From: Nitrospirota bacterium
GTDB taxonomy: Bacteria > Nitrospirota > Thermodesulfovibrionia > Thermodesulfovibrionales > Magnetobacteriaceae
Direction: 5' to 3'
Length of the DNA stretch: 52,396 nucleotides
Assembly: GCA_015233895.1 (NCBI GenBank)
Contig: JADFXG010000020.1
Coordinates: forward strand, 1-52,396
A program made the position numbers and the translations under genes. A model generated the notes under the pieces. That model was not told the DNA's origin, did not search any database, and saw nothing but the letters and a program-made list of their open reading frames with translations. Positions within the stretch are counted from its first letter, which is position 1. Each line of letters opens with the position of its first letter. Shown one piece after another: positions 1-9,412 of this stretch.

Positions 1-1926
1 AAAAGAGATAATAGTGAAAATGAAAAAGCTGCAATTCATATCGCTAAAACAAAATCCAGTGACCCTTATGACCTTGATTTTAGCTCAGCCATAGACCCAA
101 TTAAAATCCTCGTTATAAATTCCAGAGCCAGTTCCCTTAAGTTTTCCTTGTTTGACACACGCTACTCAGTTGCCGCTATGGATGGAATAGTGGATAAAAT
201 CGGCTCATTATTTTCTTATTACAAGGGGTCAGGGGCAAAGGGTGATTTTAAGGGAAACGTATTAGTTGGCAGTATAGAGGAGGCAATAAAACTTGTGGTT
301 AAGCTGCTTACCGATGCTAAGGGAGGCGTCATCAGCACAATTGATGAAATAACAGCAGTCGGACACAGGGTGGTTCATGGCGGCAACAAGTTTTCTAATT
401 CAGTTGTAATAAATAATAGCGTGATAGAGAACATAAAGGAATTTAACGTCTTTGCTCCCTTTCATAACCCCTACAACATCGAGGGGATAGAGTGTCTCAT
501 GAGGCTCCTTCCCAATGCTTCTCACATAGCAGTATTTGACACCGCCTTTCATAAGGGAATGCCAGATCATGCCCACAAATATGCCCTGACACCCAGTTTA
601 AATAACAATGAAATCATAAGACGATACGGTTTTCACGGGATTAACCACCACTTCGTAACGCTAAAGGCTGCCGAGTATCTGAAAAAAACAACCGGACAGC
701 TCAAGATAATTTCCTGCCATCTTGGGCACGGCTCCTCGGTAACGGCAATAGACCACGGCAGAAGCATTGACACCAGCATGGGACTGACCCCCCTTGAGGG
801 TCTTGTCATGGGGTCAAGGAGCGGAGATGTTGACCCGGGACTTTTCCTGTACCTTATGACGTTAGGCTACACGGCAGATGAATTAAACAATATGTTAAAC
901 GAGCAAAGCGGCATAAAGGGTGTCAGTGAGATTAGCAGCTACATGGAGGAGGTGCTTACAGCAGCGGAGGATGGAAATAAAAAAGCTGAAAAAGCCGTCA
1001 GAATGTTCTGCTACAGGGTGAAAAAGTATATAGGAGCGTATATAGCAGCTCTGGGCGGGTTGGACGTTTTAATATTTACGGGCGGTATAGGCAGTAATTC
1101 CACAGAGGTGCGGGCAAGAATATGTCAGGGGCTTGACCCTTTTGGCATTACTATTGACGATGACGCAAACAGGCAGGTAAGACCCTTTTTAAGACAGGTC
1201 GAGGAAATATCAGAGGCAAATTCTAAAGTCAAAACCCTTGTAATTCAACCCGATGAAAAACGTATGATAGCCCGTGAGACCCTTCACGCTCTGGGCAGAC
1301 ATACCACAGTAAGCCGAAGGGAACAGGAGTACAAGCAGACGCCGATTCCTGTAAACGTATCGGCACACCACGTGCATGTTACAGAGGAGGCATTTAGGGT
1401 ACTCTTTGGTGAGGGCAGGCAGTTGACCCCTAAAGCGTCGCTTAGCCAACCCGGGCAATTTGCGGCAGCAGAGACAGTAAATCTGATCGGCCCAAAGGGC
1501 AGAGTGGAAAAAGTGCGCATACTGGGTCCTTACAGAAAAGACAGCCAGGTGGAAATATCCCGCACTGAAGAGTTTAAACTTGGAATAGATGCACCTGTCA
1601 GAGACTCGGGCGATATAGAGGGCACGCCGGGAATTACGCTAGAGGGCGATTTTGGGCAGTTAAAACTGGACAAAGGAGTGATTTGCGCACGGCGCCACGT
1701 TCACATGTCCCCCGAGGATGCCCTCAGATTTGGCCTCAGAGACAGAGACGTTGTGCTTGTTAAAATAAAGAGCAAACGGGAACTGACTTTTGGCGACGTT
1801 TTGGTCAGAGTACATCCTGATTTCAGACTTGATATGCACATAGATACTGATGAGGGAAACGCTGTTGAACACACGCCGGGAATGGTTGGTTACATAGAGG
1901 GTATTCAACACAGAGCATATATGTAA
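1..1926 (+). CDS. Acetate kinase fused to PduL-type phosphotransacylase (5' partial)
   Basis: The frame is open from base 1 with no ATG before the kinase motif, so the gene begins upstream of the window; the TTG at 148 lies inside the first kinase motif and is not the start. The acetate kinase half shows HRVVHGG, FDTAFH, GFHG, a GHGSS phosphate loop, GSRSGDVDPG and FTGGIG. The last ~200 residues are a PduL phosphate acyltransferase with its two histidine motifs (HHVHV and RRHVHM) and a HIDTDEGNA signature. Together they would interconvert acyl-CoA, acyl phosphate and acylate with ATP gain in one polypeptide. The N-terminal adenosine-site motif reads NSRASSLK instead of the usual N-[AS]-GSSSLK, replacing Gly and the first Ser. 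About 37 residues before this motif are unlike AckA and could be the tail of another domain or a leader. Family assignment is firm; activity of the altered motif is open. Confidence 0.93.
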   Translation, partial: KRDNSENEKAAIHIAKTKSSDPYDLDFSSAIDPIKILVINSRASSLKFSLFDTRYSVAAMDGIVDKIGSLFSYYKGSGAKGDFKGNVLVGSIEEAIKLVVKLLTDAKGGVISTIDEITAVGHRVVHGGNKFSNSVVINNSVIENIKEFNVFAPFHNPYNIEGIECLMRLLPNASHIAVFDTAFHKGMPDHAHKYALTPSLNNNEIIRRYGFHGINHHFVTLKAAEYLKKTTGQLKIISCHLGHGSSVTAIDHGRSIDTSMGLTPLEGLVMGSRSGDVDPGLFLYLMTLGYTADELNNMLNEQSGIKGVSEISSYMEEVLTAAEDGNKKAEKAVRMFCYRVKKYIGAYIAALGGLDVLIFTGGIGSNSTEVRARICQGLDPFGITIDDDANRQVRPFLRQVEEISEANSKVKTLVIQPDEKRMIARETLHALGRHTTVSRREQEYKQTPIPVNVSAHHVHVTEEAFRVLFGEGRQLTPKASLSQPGQFAAAETVNLIGPKGRVEKVRILGPYRKDSQVEISRTEEFKLGIDAPVRDSGDIEGTPGITLEGDFGQLKLDKGVICARRHVHMSPEDALRFGLRDRDVVLVKIKSKRELTFGDVLVRVHPDFRLDMHIDTDEGNAVEHTPGMVGYIEGIQHRAYM

Positions 1927-1959
1927 AGTAACCTAATCTGTGCTTAAAATACTCTTTTT

Positions 1960-1989
1960 TTGAATATTGCTGCGATTTTATGTTACAAT
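1960..1989 (+). promoter_or_regulatory. Putative sigma-70 promoter of the signalling array
   Basis: TTGAAT and TACAAT are separated by 18 bp, about 80 bp before the first response-regulator start. This is the only good match seen between the AckA-PduL stop and position 2071. Inference from consensus only. Confidence 0.4.
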
Positions 1990-2070
1990 CAACAAATCAC
2001 CTCTTAATTCAACAGGGTGGGTTTTTGCACAGATATGAGATGGTTACGGCACTAACCGCATGGAGGTATT

Positions 2071-3282
2071 ATGTATAAAGTGCTTTTGATAGAGGACGAT
2101 GATACGGCCAGAAAGCAGTTGGCGAAGTACGTTCAGAAGGAGCGTTTTGAGGTAATACAGGCTGAAAACGGGCGTGTAGGTATTGAGCTTTTTAAAACAG
2201 AAAATCCACATATAGTGTTGACCGATCTTAAGATGCCGGACGTTGACGGCATGGAGGTTGTTCACACAGTTAAACGGCTCTCTCCGGAGACTGAGATAAT
2301 TGTGTTTACCGGTTATGGAGAGGTTGAAACTGCCATATCTGCCATTCGTGAAGGAGTGCTGGACTACCTGAAAAAGCCGATAGACCTTGACGCGCTGAGT
2401 ATGGCTCTGGGACGCGCTGAGGAAAAAATCGGGATGAGACATTCAGAGCATCTGTATCCTCATATTCTTTTGGCTGAGGATGAGGAAATACCCCGCATAC
2501 GCCTTAAGAGAGTGTTAGAAAAAGAACACTGGAAAGTTTTAGATGTCTCAGACGGTGAAGCGGCTGTTAATACATTCATAAGTACAAAGATGGATATTGT
2601 TCTTTTAGATGTCAAAATGCCTAAATTGGACGGACTTCAGGCTCTTCATCAGATGCGGGCCATAAACGATGATTTTGAGGCTATAGTTTTTACCGGTTAC
2701 AGTGATGAACAAAGCGCTATTCATGCTATGCGCGGCGGGGCGGTGAGTTTCTTAAGAAAACCTGTGGATCTTGACCAACTGATAGCTACAATAGAAAAGG
2801 CACTGGAAAAGCTCTACAGAGACAGAGCGTTAAGGTATCGCACACGTGAACTTGAACTGGCTAAGCAGATACTTGCCCAGGTTACTGACGAGGAGGAGGT
2901 AATACTCAATATTCACAAAAGTGTTGTGGAACAATCACTGACTTTTGCCCAAAAACTAATGGATTCCATTCCCACACCGGTTGTTGTAATAAAAAAAGAC
3001 CTCACATTAACCTACATGAATAAGTGTATGCTTGAAGCATTAGATTTCACACCTAAAAGTATTGACGAGAAACTGCTTGAAAATCTAAAAAAAATTGGAA
3101 TTAAAGATCTCTCCATCGAACAGATAACCAATTCAATAGACATACTTTTTTCAGTGCCTGGAAAATTAGAAACGATAAAAACAGGCACTCACTCCTTAAT
3201 CACCCTGACCTTAATTACAGTGGTTGGCGATGTTAAGGAACATTATGTTTTGATAGCACTGCGCGGCGAAAGGTCGGCTTAG
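2071..3282 (+). CDS. Double-receiver response regulator with C-terminal PAS-like domain
   Basis: This 403-residue protein carries two CheY-like receivers, about residues 1-120 and 130-245, with phosphoacceptors Asp52 (TDLKMPDVDG) and Asp180 (LDVKMPKLDG) and KP switch lysines near 102 and 230. A helical linker (about 250-290) leads to a PAS-like segment (about 290-400). There is no DNA-binding or enzymatic output domain, so it probably works as a phosphorelay hub or protein-interaction regulator. The start is supported by GGAGG just upstream. It is the first gene of a six-gene array and is closely similar throughout to the last gene (9413-10633), which indicates duplication. Partner kinases are presumably the neighbours; that is inference. 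Confidence 0.92.
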   Translation: MYKVLLIEDDDTARKQLAKYVQKERFEVIQAENGRVGIELFKTENPHIVLTDLKMPDVDGMEVVHTVKRLSPETEIIVFTGYGEVETAISAIREGVLDYLKKPIDLDALSMALGRAEEKIGMRHSEHLYPHILLAEDEEIPRIRLKRVLEKEHWKVLDVSDGEAAVNTFISTKMDIVLLDVKMPKLDGLQALHQMRAINDDFEAIVFTGYSDEQSAIHAMRGGAVSFLRKPVDLDQLIATIEKALEKLYRDRALRYRTRELELAKQILAQVTDEEEVILNIHKSVVEQSLTFAQKLMDSIPTPVVVIKKDLTLTYMNKCMLEALDFTPKSIDEKLLENLKKIGIKDLSIEQITNSIDILFSVPGKLETIKTGTHSLITLTLITVVGDVKEHYVLIALRGERSA

Positions 3283-3292
3283 GAGCTGAAAC

Positions 3293-4996
3293 ATGGAATC
3301 TGGCTCAAAAATCGTTCTTATCGTTGATGACGATAAGATGACATCATCTCTTCTGGAAAAAGAACTGTTAAGAGGGTTTTTTACTGTATTTACTGCACCT
3401 GACGGCAAAAGCGCACTTGAGAAAATAGAAACAACTAATGCCTGCATTCTTCTTATAGATGTTAACCTTCCCGACATAAACGGGATAGAATTAATTAAAA
3501 AAGTCAAAGCAAAGAAACCGGAGTGCGAGATAATAATAATTACCGGCTATGGGACCCAGGACATAGCAATTCAGTCGCTAAAGCACGGAGCCTTAGACTA
3601 CATAGAAAAACCTATAAACATAGAGGAGCTTTTTGCGGCCCTTGGCAGAGCACAGGAAAAACTAACTGAAAGAAGCTCCTTCTTTACCAAAAACACTCTT
3701 CTCATAATTGATGACGATGAGGTGGTTATAACGCGGCTGAAGAGATTTTTTGAGGCCGAAGGCTACGAGGTGTTTACCGCTGCAAGCGGACTCAAAGGGT
3801 TAGAGATTATTGAATTCAGCAAGATTGACGTTGTCATTTCAGACATAAACATGAGCGACATGGACGGCATAGAGGTGATTACTGCGGCTAAGAAATATTA
3901 TCAGGATATAGAGTGTATCATGGTAACCGGAGCTAATGATGATGAACATGCTATCAGATCCCTTCGTGCCGGAGCCATAGATTATTTAAATAAACCTGTT
4001 AACCTTGATGAGCTGCTGTTTTCAGTAAAAAGGGCAATAGAAAGGATAAATCTCAACAGAACCCGCCTCTATAGAAGCCGTGAACTTAAGATATCCTCTG
4101 AAATCATCTCCAAGATGAACGAAGAACTTGAAAGAAGAATACAGGAAAGATCAAGTGAACTAAGCAAAATGCAGGTGCAACTTTTTCAGACGTCAAAACT
4201 TGCAACACTTGGTGAGATGTCTGCCGGCCTGGCGCACGAAATAAATCAACCACTAGGCGGCATAGCTCTTGTTGCCAAGAGTTTTCGCAAACTCCTGGAA
4301 CACGGCGGATTAACAGAGGCTGAAATTGTCTCCGGCCTTGATGACATAGAGTCATCTGTCAAGCGGATGACTAAGATAATTCAACACATCAGGACTTTTG
4401 CCAGACAGGACACCTTAAAGTTTATAAGAGTTGATGTTATTGACACAATAGAGGCGGCATTTAGCCTTCTGGATGAGCAGTTACGGCTTCATGAGATAGC
4501 GGTCATAAAGGACTTTGAGCCATCCACTCCATCAATTATCGGAGAGCCTTATCAACTTGAGCAGGTGTGGATAAATCTTATCACTAACGCACGGGATGCT
4601 ATGGATGAAAAAGATAAGCAGATATATGATGCAAGGATTAGATCATGTGTTTACAATAAGTGTCTGAAGGTTACTGTAAAATATGATATTGATGCAGACT
4701 CTGTTGTTGTAATAGTTGCCGATAACGGGATGGGGATGTCACAAAAGGTCAGGGAGCGGGTGCTGGAACCTTTTTTTACAACAAAAGAAGTTGGGCAGGC
4801 AACTGGTTTGGGGCTTTCGATAAGTTATGGTATTATAAATAATCATAAAGGTAGAATTGAAATTGAAAGTATGGAAAATGATCATACGACAATAAAAGTA
4901 ATATTACCGACGTGGGATTCTCATCGTTACGAAACGGAGGAGACCCCCGGTAAGCACGATGCAGTGATAGCAGCAAACAGCGAAAGAGTGTCTTAG
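3293..4996 (+). CDS. Hybrid histidine kinase with two N-terminal receivers
   Basis: A 567-residue soluble protein. Receiver 1 has Asp56 ([10 protein letters not shown]) and receiver 2 has Asp184 ([10 protein letters not shown]). A coiled coil (about 265-300) leads to a HisKA dimerisation domain with phospho-His315 in GLAHEINQP, then a HATPase_c domain with N box ([10 protein letters not shown]), DNGMGM, PFFTTKE and TGLGLS. No membrane segment is present, so the input is probably another receiver or a phosphotransfer partner. It lies 10 bp after the preceding regulator, with GGAG before the ATG. Having receivers in front of the kinase suggests regulation of the kinase by phosphorylation of its own or a paralogue's receivers. 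Confidence 0.94.
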   Translation: MESGSKIVLIVDDDKMTSSLLEKELLRGFFTVFTAPDGKSALEKIETTNACILLIDVNLPDINGIELIKKVKAKKPECEIIIITGYGTQDIAIQSLKHGALDYIEKPINIEELFAALGRAQEKLTERSSFFTKNTLLIIDDDEVVITRLKRFFEAEGYEVFTAASGLKGLEIIEFSKIDVVISDINMSDMDGIEVITAAKKYYQDIECIMVTGANDDEHAIRSLRAGAIDYLNKPVNLDELLFSVKRAIERINLNRTRLYRSRELKISSEIISKMNEELERRIQERSSELSKMQVQLFQTSKLATLGEMSAGLAHEINQPLGGIALVAKSFRKLLEHGGLTEAEIVSGLDDIESSVKRMTKIIQHIRTFARQDTLKFIRVDVIDTIEAAFSLLDEQLRLHEIAVIKDFEPSTPSIIGEPYQLEQVWINLITNARDAMDEKDKQIYDARIRSCVYNKCLKVTVKYDIDADSVVVIVADNGMGMSQKVRERVLEPFFTTKEVGQATGLGLSISYGIINNHKGRIEIESMENDHTTIKVILPTWDSHRYETEETPGKHDAVIAANSERVS

Positions 4997-5003
4997 GAGA
5001 TAT

Positions 5004-6410
5004 ATGGCAAAATTGTTAGTTATAGACGATGAGGTAATCATCCGGGAAAGGTTAAAGAAACTGCTCTTGTTGGATAAATACGAGGTTTATTCAGCGGAAA
5101 ATGGTATTGAAGGCCTCAAAATGGTTGAAACACACCTGCCTGACATAATCATAGCCGATATTAAAATGCCAAAGATAAGCGGTATAGATGTTTTAAAAGA
5201 GGTCAAAACAAGAAACAACTTGATCGAGGTAATTATGATAACCGGCCACGGAGGCTGCGAAACGGCCATAGAGGCAATGAAACAAGGCGCCTTTGGATAT
5301 ATACAAAAACCAATAGAGTATGACGAGCTACATATAGAGATTGAAAAGGCGTTAGAAAAACAGCAAATGAAAATGAAAATTGACTCATACGTCAAAGAAC
5401 TTGAATACAGAGTCAATGAGTGGGAAATTACTTTTAACAGTGTCAGCGATATGCTTTCTATCCACGATAAAGACTATAAAATTGTCAAGTGTAACAAGGC
5501 ATTTATTGAAACTTTTAAATTTAACCCGGATACCAGCAACAACAAACTCTGTTATGAGATTTTCAGCTGTCTGAATGAAAGAGATTGCTGTAATGCTAAA
5601 ACCTGTAGTATAAGTAAAAGCTCTTGCACTACGGAGATGTATTATCCGGAACTCGATTTATATTTTGACGTAATCGCATCCCCGATTTTTGGAGGTGATG
5701 GAGAGTTTAATGGCACCATTCATAGATTTAAGGATATTACTCAGAGAAAGCTCCATGAGGAAAAAATAAAGGCGTCGCTTCAGGAAAAAACCCTTCTTTT
5801 GCGTGAAATCCACCACAGAGTTAAAAACAACATGGAAATAATCTCAAGCCTGATAGAGCTTCAAATCGAGGACTCCAGTGATAAACAACTTATTGGCATG
5901 TACAATGAGATGAAAAACCGGATACGGTCAATGTCTCTTATACATAAGATGCTGTATCAAAGTGAAAATCTCTCTGAAGTTAATTTTAATGATTACACCA
6001 AAAACCTTACGGCTGATCTCATTAACTCCTATTGCATAGATCCTTCAATGATAACAGTTAACATAAACATTGACGATGTGCTGATAAATATGGACACTGC
6101 CATGCCATGCTGCTTGATAATAAACGAACTAGTGACAAATTCTCTGAAATATGCCTTCACGGAGACTAAAACCGGCACACTTGAAATTTCCATGCAGAAC
6201 GTTGGTGACAATATGTATGAATTAATTGTGCGTGATGATGGAAAAGGCATACCGGAGGGTTTTGATATAAACAAGACGTCTTCTCTTGGTTTAAAACTGA
6301 TTAGAACACTTGCGGAGTATCAGCTTGGCGGCAAGATTGAAATGAACACGAGTGGCGGCACTGAGTTTAAACTCAGGTTTAAGGAACTACAATATAAGAA
6401 ACGAGTATGA
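5004..6410 (+). CDS. Receiver-PAS-HisKA_2 histidine kinase
   Basis: This 468-residue soluble kinase has a receiver (Asp52 in [10 protein letters not shown]), a PAS domain (about 135-250) and a HisKA_2 domain with the signature EIHHRVKNN (His270/His271), then a compact ATPase domain with [11 protein letters not shown] and DDGKGIPEG. The PAS domain contains six cysteines within about 26 residues (Cys183, 189, 195, 196, 201, 208), which could bind a metal or cofactor or sense redox state. It starts 7 bp after the previous stop, with GGAG before the ATG, so it is in the same operon. HisKA_2 kinases often lack a linked output domain; the target is unknown. Confidence 0.93.
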   Translation: MAKLLVIDDEVIIRERLKKLLLLDKYEVYSAENGIEGLKMVETHLPDIIIADIKMPKISGIDVLKEVKTRNNLIEVIMITGHGGCETAIEAMKQGAFGYIQKPIEYDELHIEIEKALEKQQMKMKIDSYVKELEYRVNEWEITFNSVSDMLSIHDKDYKIVKCNKAFIETFKFNPDTSNNKLCYEIFSCLNERDCCNAKTCSISKSSCTTEMYYPELDLYFDVIASPIFGGDGEFNGTIHRFKDITQRKLHEEKIKASLQEKTLLLREIHHRVKNNMEIISSLIELQIEDSSDKQLIGMYNEMKNRIRSMSLIHKMLYQSENLSEVNFNDYTKNLTADLINSYCIDPSMITVNINIDDVLINMDTAMPCCLIINELVTNSLKYAFTETKTGTLEISMQNVGDNMYELIVRDDGKGIPEGFDINKTSSLGLKLIRTLAEYQLGGKIEMNTSGGTEFKLRFKELQYKKRV

Positions 6411-6429
6411 AAAGGACTAAGAGGCAGAC

Positions 6430-7452
6430 ATGAAAGACGCCAGAGTTTTAATAGTAGAGGATGAGGGTATAATAGCGATGAACTTGAAGCGGAAGCTGGA
6501 AAAGTTTGGGGCTATTGTCACATCGGTAGTGCCATCGTCAGAGGAGGCCATATCAAAGGCTGAAACAGACAAACCCGACATAATTTTGATGGATATTGTA
6601 ATACAGGGCGATATGGATGGAATTGATACAGCGGCAGAGATAACTAAACACGCTGATATCCCAATTATATTTATGACGGCCTATGCCGACGAAAAACTTT
6701 TGGAAAGAGCAAAAATAACAGAACCATATGGATACATCATTAAACCATCCAACGATAAAGAGATTCAGATAACTTTAAAGATGGCTCTTTATAAACACAA
6801 AATGGAAAAATACCGTAAATCGGCTGAATATAAAGATATGCTGCTAAAGGAAATCCACCACAGGGTCAAAAATAATTTTCAAATAGTTACCAGCCTCCTT
6901 AGTCTGCAATCAGAGAGTATAACCGATGAAACCCTCCGGAATGTCTTTATTGACAGCTATAACCGAATACGTACAATGTCAATGATTCATACAAAACTGT
7001 ATAAATCGGCAGATTTATCAACTTTTGATTTTGCCGAGTATGTCCAGGAACTTTGCGCCGAGCTTGTAAACTCTTATGAAATACATTCAAACACTCCGGT
7101 TATCAAACTGGATGTTAACGTCAAAAACGTTGACATCAGTATTGCAATCCCATGCGGGCTGATTATTAATGAGCTTATCTCAAACTCCATGAAGTACGCC
7201 TTCACAGGCGGTACGCAGGGCACGGTATTTGTTGGCTTTAATGAAGATGGCAACGGTAACTACGTTTTAATCACAGGGGATAACGGAGTTGGGATTCCTG
7301 AGGGCTTTGACTTAAGCAAAGCACGTTCACTTGGTATGCAGCTGGTGCACGATTTGGTAAAGAGAAAACTTAAAGGCACAATAGAGATAGACACAACAAG
7401 TGGCACGACATATCGGATGGTTTTTAAAAAAACTGTGATTGAGAGTGCTTAA
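6430..7452 (+). CDS. Receiver-HisKA_2 histidine kinase
   Basis: This 340-residue protein has one receiver (Asp55 in LMDIVIQGDMDG) joined directly to a HisKA_2 domain (EIHHRVKNN, His143/His144) and an ATPase domain with NELISNSMKYAF and DNGVGIPEG. It resembles the previous gene but has no PAS domain. The receiver is of the type with a Gly-Asp insertion after the phosphorylation site, like the receiver of the gene at 30070-30825. GAGG stands 5 bp before the ATG. It probably receives a phosphoryl group on its receiver and alters its own kinase activity; no output domain is visible. Confidence 0.93.
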   Translation: MKDARVLIVEDEGIIAMNLKRKLEKFGAIVTSVVPSSEEAISKAETDKPDIILMDIVIQGDMDGIDTAAEITKHADIPIIFMTAYADEKLLERAKITEPYGYIIKPSNDKEIQITLKMALYKHKMEKYRKSAEYKDMLLKEIHHRVKNNFQIVTSLLSLQSESITDETLRNVFIDSYNRIRTMSMIHTKLYKSADLSTFDFAEYVQELCAELVNSYEIHSNTPVIKLDVNVKNVDISIAIPCGLIINELISNSMKYAFTGGTQGTVFVGFNEDGNGNYVLITGDNGVGIPEGFDLSKARSLGMQLVHDLVKRKLKGTIEIDTTSGTTYRMVFKKTVIESA

Positions 7453-7484
7453 AGTGTTAAACGGACTCAGGGGATAATTCAAAC

Positions 7485-9383
7485 ATGGCGATTTTTAAAA
7501 AGAAGCAAACCAACGGCTTTATAAGCCGGGTTTCACTCACTGTAAAAGTAGCTGTTGTTACGATAGTCATAGGGATTACTCTTAGTGCCGTGTTGGACTA
7601 TTTTCACAGAAAAGCGTTAAAGGAAACATTTAACACACAACTGCTAAGTATGCTGGAGACTCAGGCAAAAGAAGACAGAAGACAATTCGATGCACTTTTT
7701 TTCGGTTATCACCGCAGCGTTAAAGCATTGGCAAACCAATTCTTATTAATCAAATATATTGAAAAAGCATCATGGAATGGTGACACTCAGACAAAATCAT
7801 ATCAACAAGAAATCCCACCATGGCTTCCTAAGGTGTCTGTTTTGAAATACTATCCTGAGATTGAATATGCCTTGCTTTTTGATACTCACAAAAAAATCAG
7901 AGAAGTTTACACTGAGTTTTCCGACCCTTTCCCTGCTTCACTTACCTCGTTAAGTGATTTTATAATTGAAACGGCAATAGAAAATTCCTTTATAACACAC
8001 CTTGACGTTGACTACGTCATTGCCTCAGCAATTGTAAAAAACGAAAATGGCGAAAAAATTGCTACTCTTGTACTTGCCCACAGATTAAATAACGATTTTT
8101 TACAGGATGCTATGGGGCCCAATAAAGGAATAGTAGCACTTTACAGTGATAATGAAAATGCAGTTATGGCTACAAATATGCCTGAGCTAATATCCACTGG
8201 TAAAACTCTTACAGACCTGAAAGCAGAGTATATGCTTACGGGGAAATCTTTTTTGGATTATGGTGAAAGCGAAAATAAGTACGCATTTCTCTCACTTATA
8301 TCAAAGAGCACGTTTGACGGGCTAAGCGTCAATATTCTCTCCCGCAGCGTTAAGTATAACGTTACTACTGCGTTTACCCTTATTCTGTCATTTATCGTTA
8401 TCATGCTCTACATCATGCGGAAAGTAAGGAGATTAGACGACTATATAGCGGATGTTTCAAAGAATCAGTTAGGGATAGACTGTCCGACGTTAATTAAAAG
8501 CAAGAACAGATTTATTAGAAGCGACCAAATTATAGCGCTTGAATACAGGTTTCACAGTCTCTTTGACAAGATAGTGGAGGCAAAAAAACTACTTGAAAAA
8601 AGAGCAGCAGACCTTGAACATATCAATAATGAACTAAAGGAGGCTACGGCTCAATTGGTTCAAACCGCTAAACTCTCGGCCCTGGGAGAGCTTACTGCCG
8701 GTGTTGCCCATGAACTTAACCAGCCGCTAAACGGCATAAAGATAATATGCCAGTCAATTATGAAAGATATACAAAAAGGCAGACACGACACTGAAGAGCT
8801 TGGCACAGATCTATCCGACATAGTGGAGCAGGTGGATAAAATGGCTGCAATTATAGACCACATGCGTATATTTACAAGGCGATCGGATACTATGGTCGTT
8901 GAGCCTGTAAATATTAATGTTTTAATTGAAGGGTCATTCAAACTATTAAACCAGCAGTTACGGTCTAATAATATAATATTGAAGACAGACTTTACGCCGG
9001 AGTTGCCGCAAATAAAAGGCGACCATATCAGGCTTGAGCAGGTTATAATTAATTTAACCTCTAATGCAAGAAATGCGCTAAAAGCCGGCACGAAAGCAGA
9101 AAAACGGCTTGAAATAAAAACATACCTCTCTAATAACTTTAAACTGCCCTCAAGCTCAGATTCCGTAGTTATCGAGATAGTGGACAATGGCCACGGAATT
9201 CCACAGGCGATTAAAGACAAAATATTTCAACCTTTTTTTACCACTAATGAGCCTGGAAAAGGCACAGGGCTGGGACTTTCCGTATCAAGAAAGATAATAG
9301 AAGAGCATGGCGGCTTGTTATTGGTTGAGAGTGAGGATGGTGCCGGAACAACATTTAAGATAGTGCTGCCAATTCAACCATAG
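7485..9383 (+). CDS. Membrane sensor histidine kinase
   Basis: This 632-residue kinase is the only membrane-bound one of the array. TM1 is at about residues 18-38 and TM2 at about 293-311, enclosing a ~250-residue extracytoplasmic sensor domain with no recognised ligand motif. A coiled coil (about 365-395) precedes HisKA with His409 (GVAHELNQP), then N box NLTSNARNAL, DNGHGIP, PFFTTNE and GTGLGLS. It follows the preceding gene by 32 bp with GGGG before the ATG. It is the likely signal entry point for the soluble receivers and kinases around it; this is inference from gene order. Confidence 0.94.
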   Translation: MAIFKKKQTNGFISRVSLTVKVAVVTIVIGITLSAVLDYFHRKALKETFNTQLLSMLETQAKEDRRQFDALFFGYHRSVKALANQFLLIKYIEKASWNGDTQTKSYQQEIPPWLPKVSVLKYYPEIEYALLFDTHKKIREVYTEFSDPFPASLTSLSDFIIETAIENSFITHLDVDYVIASAIVKNENGEKIATLVLAHRLNNDFLQDAMGPNKGIVALYSDNENAVMATNMPELISTGKTLTDLKAEYMLTGKSFLDYGESENKYAFLSLISKSTFDGLSVNILSRSVKYNVTTAFTLILSFIVIMLYIMRKVRRLDDYIADVSKNQLGIDCPTLIKSKNRFIRSDQIIALEYRFHSLFDKIVEAKKLLEKRAADLEHINNELKEATAQLVQTAKLSALGELTAGVAHELNQPLNGIKIICQSIMKDIQKGRHDTEELGTDLSDIVEQVDKMAAIIDHMRIFTRRSDTMVVEPVNINVLIEGSFKLLNQQLRSNNIILKTDFTPELPQIKGDHIRLEQVIINLTSNARNALKAGTKAEKRLEIKTYLSNNFKLPSSSDSVVIEIVDNGHGIPQAIKDKIFQPFFTTNEPGKGTGLGLSVSRKIIEEHGGLLLVESEDGAGTTFKIVLPIQP

Positions 9384-9412
9384 CAGTGTGCACACAAAAC
9401 GGAGGTTTTATT

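Noticed and set aside
148-150. TTG as the start of the acetate kinase fusion
   Set aside because: It lies inside the first kinase motif; the frame is open to base 1 with conserved residues (KILVINS) before it.
8660-9220. 186-residue minus-strand ORF inside the membrane kinase gene
   Set aside because: It mirrors the coding frame of the HisKA/HATPase region and shows no recognisable domain or start signal.
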